From Bradyrhizobium sp. Y36 (GTDB lineage: Bacteria > Pseudomonadota > Alphaproteobacteria > Rhizobiales > Xanthobacteraceae), in contig NZ_NWTI01000021.1 of NCBI RefSeq assembly GCF_002531575.1, positions 84,396 through 148,395 on the forward strand: 64,000 nucleotides of DNA. The letters run 5' to 3'. Shown here piece by piece: positions 62,984 to 64,000 of the stretch. Every line of letters begins with the position of its first letter. Within the stretch, counting starts at the first letter, position 1. The notes below the pieces were generated by a model, which saw nothing but the letters and a program-made list of their open reading frames with translations, did not search any database and was not told the origin of the DNA. The position numbers were made by a program, and so were the translations under genes.

Positions 62984-63757
62984 ATGAGAAAGCCGGTCGT
63001 CGGCGTGATCGGGAATTCCCATCGCGTCGAAAATCGATTTCAGGTCCAGATGGTGGGCGAGCGCAATCTGCGCGCCGTGGCCGAGGTCTCCGGCGGCTTG
63101 CCGGTGATGTTTGCGGGCTCCCCGGATATCACCGATATCGGGGCGCTGCTCGACACCGTGGACGGCATCATTCTCACCGGGGCGAGGGCCAACGTGCACC
63201 CGACCCGTTTCAACGTCGATCCCTGCGCCAAGCACGAGCCTTACGACATCCACCGCGACGAGGTGGCGCTGGCGCTCTCGGTCGCCTGCGTATCCCGCGG
63301 CGTCCCGCTGTTCGGCATCTGCCGCGGCCTGCAGGAGATGAACGTCGCCTTCGGCGGCTCGCTGCATCCCGAGATCCGCGAAATCCCCGGCCGCATGAAC
63401 CATCGCATGCCCCGGCTCGAGAACGGCGAGATCCATCCCGATCCGACCGTCGTGTTCGCCGACCGTCACGACGTCGACCTGACGCCGGGCGGGGCGTTCG
63501 CAAGATTGCTCAACTGCGAGAGGATCAGGGTCAATTCGCTGCACGGGCAGGGCATTCTCGAGCCCGGCAAGCGCGTCTTGATCGAGGGCGTCGCCGAGGA
63601 CGGCACCATCGAGGCGATCCGGATCGCGGAAGCCCCGACCTTTGCGCTCGGCGTGCAATGGCACGCCGAATACGATCCCCAGCACAATCCGATCAACCGA
63701 AAATTGTTCGAGGCGTTCGGCGAAGCCCTGGTCGCGCGGCAGAGGGCGGCGGCGTAA
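62984..63757 (+). CDS. Class I glutamine amidotransferase-like hydrolase (PuuD/gamma-glutamyl-GABA hydrolase type)
   Basis: A 257-residue peptidase C26-like protein. The Cys–His–Glu triad appears as C113 in LFGICRGLQEMN, H227 and E229 in GVQWHAEYDP, and oxyanion residues in GIILTGARANVHP. Members hydrolyse gamma-glutamyl compounds such as gamma-glutamyl-gamma-aminobutyrate in polyamine breakdown. The real substrate here is unknown. Full length. The last gene of the window; a region of palindromic repeats follows. Confidence 0.92.
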   Translation: MRKPVVGVIGNSHRVENRFQVQMVGERNLRAVAEVSGGLPVMFAGSPDITDIGALLDTVDGIILTGARANVHPTRFNVDPCAKHEPYDIHRDEVALALSVACVSRGVPLFGICRGLQEMNVAFGGSLHPEIREIPGRMNHRMPRLENGEIHPDPTVVFADRHDVDLTPGGAFARLLNCERIRVNSLHGQGILEPGKRVLIEGVAEDGTIEAIRIAEAPTFALGVQWHAEYDPQHNPINRKLFEAFGEALVARQRAAA

Positions 63758-63907
63758 CTGACGCTCGCGTCCCTGGCGCCAAGCAGCGTTCTGACGCTGC
63801 TGCGCGGAGCCGCGAGCCCAGCAGAGCCGCGCGCGCAGAGAGGGGCTTTAGCCACGCGCTCGCAATGACGGCGTATGAGGGGATAGCCGGCCCTCAAAAT
63901 GACGCTG

Positions 63908-63945
63908 TCATTCCCCGCGAAGGCGCAGGGATGTCCGGGGAATGA
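63908..63945. repeat. Intergenic hairpin repeat at the right edge
   Basis: Inverted ends tcattccccg (63908–63917) and cggggaatga (63936–63945), with the inner part gcgaaggcgcagggatgtc. It follows about 150 bp of likewise repeat-like sequence after the last gene. The rest of the window to 64000 holds no supported gene. Confidence 0.65.
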
Positions 63946-64000
63946 TTCACTGTGACGCGGAGCATGCCCGGGTTTTCCCGGCGTGAAGCAGGTACTTTCT

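Overview
The window is a GC-rich chromosomal segment from an alphaproteobacterium, almost certainly a Bradyrhizobium or a close relative. The grounds are the gene order hemB–DUF6163–ldtR–glyA–nrdR–rib genes, a HemB with the Mg-type metal site (DVALDPFTSHGHDG), a K+-independent proton pyrophosphatase, a Porin_2-family porin with a GcrA gene nearby, and many short palindromic intergenic repeats of the kind common in that genus. Most of the window is ordinary core genome.

Layout. 0–2.8 kb: a membrane protein and a Dyp-type haem peroxidase in one operon. 2.9–6.4 kb: bpt, an RDD membrane protein, hemB and a DUF6163 protein. 6.9–14.3 kb: ldtR, two small proteins, then glyA–nrdR–ribD–ribE–ribH–nusB–thiL (one-carbon metabolism, dNTP control, riboflavin, transcription antitermination, thiamine). 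14.5–19 kb: hppA, a 51-residue ORF, a carboxymuconolactone decarboxylase-like protein with its MerR regulator, and an orphan Bug-type binding protein. 19.2–24.5 kb: bamE, a cytochrome bc1 assembly chaperone, yceD-like DUF177, plsX, fabH, ihfA, a MerR regulator and tRNA-Pro(GGG).

24.6–27.4 kb is the one clear accessory island. It lies directly downstream of tRNA-Pro. It holds a tightly packed cassette (DUF4238 protein, small membrane protein, HEPN-like protein with an RDWLKH motif, HNH-type nuclease, 40-residue protein), then an opposite-strand hypothetical gene and a remnant that reads like the C-terminus of a phage terminase large subunit. This is the best candidate here for an undescribed, possibly defence-related, system. 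That role is inference.

27.4–43.2 kb: accessory metabolism and regulation (TetR, hydrolases, SDR, MarR regulators, porin, GcrA, a formamidase-family protein, YdcF-like protein, a tandem pair of saccharopine-dehydrogenase-like proteins, and an FAD monooxygenase facing a MarR gene across a palindromic operator). 43.2–52.4 kb: an exopolysaccharide locus (ligase/polymerase, undecaprenyl-phosphate sugar transferase, GT4, Wzc/ExoP-like chain-length protein, CelD-like acyltransferase, polysaccharide-deacetylase-like protein). Two of these appear to have lost catalytic residues. 52.4–64 kb: DUF2842, ctaA, an O-acetylhomoserine sulfhydrylase-type enzyme with a CoA-binding protein and enoyl-CoA hydratase, a thioesterase, rplM–rpsI, a diguanylate cyclase, small proteins, an AI-2E-family transporter and a class I glutamine-amidotransferase-like hydrolase.

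At least ten short inverted-repeat elements (about 40–145 bp) sit between genes. Three at 13.1, 41.2 and 44.5 kb belong to one family. All assignments come from reading the sequence. No database search was run.
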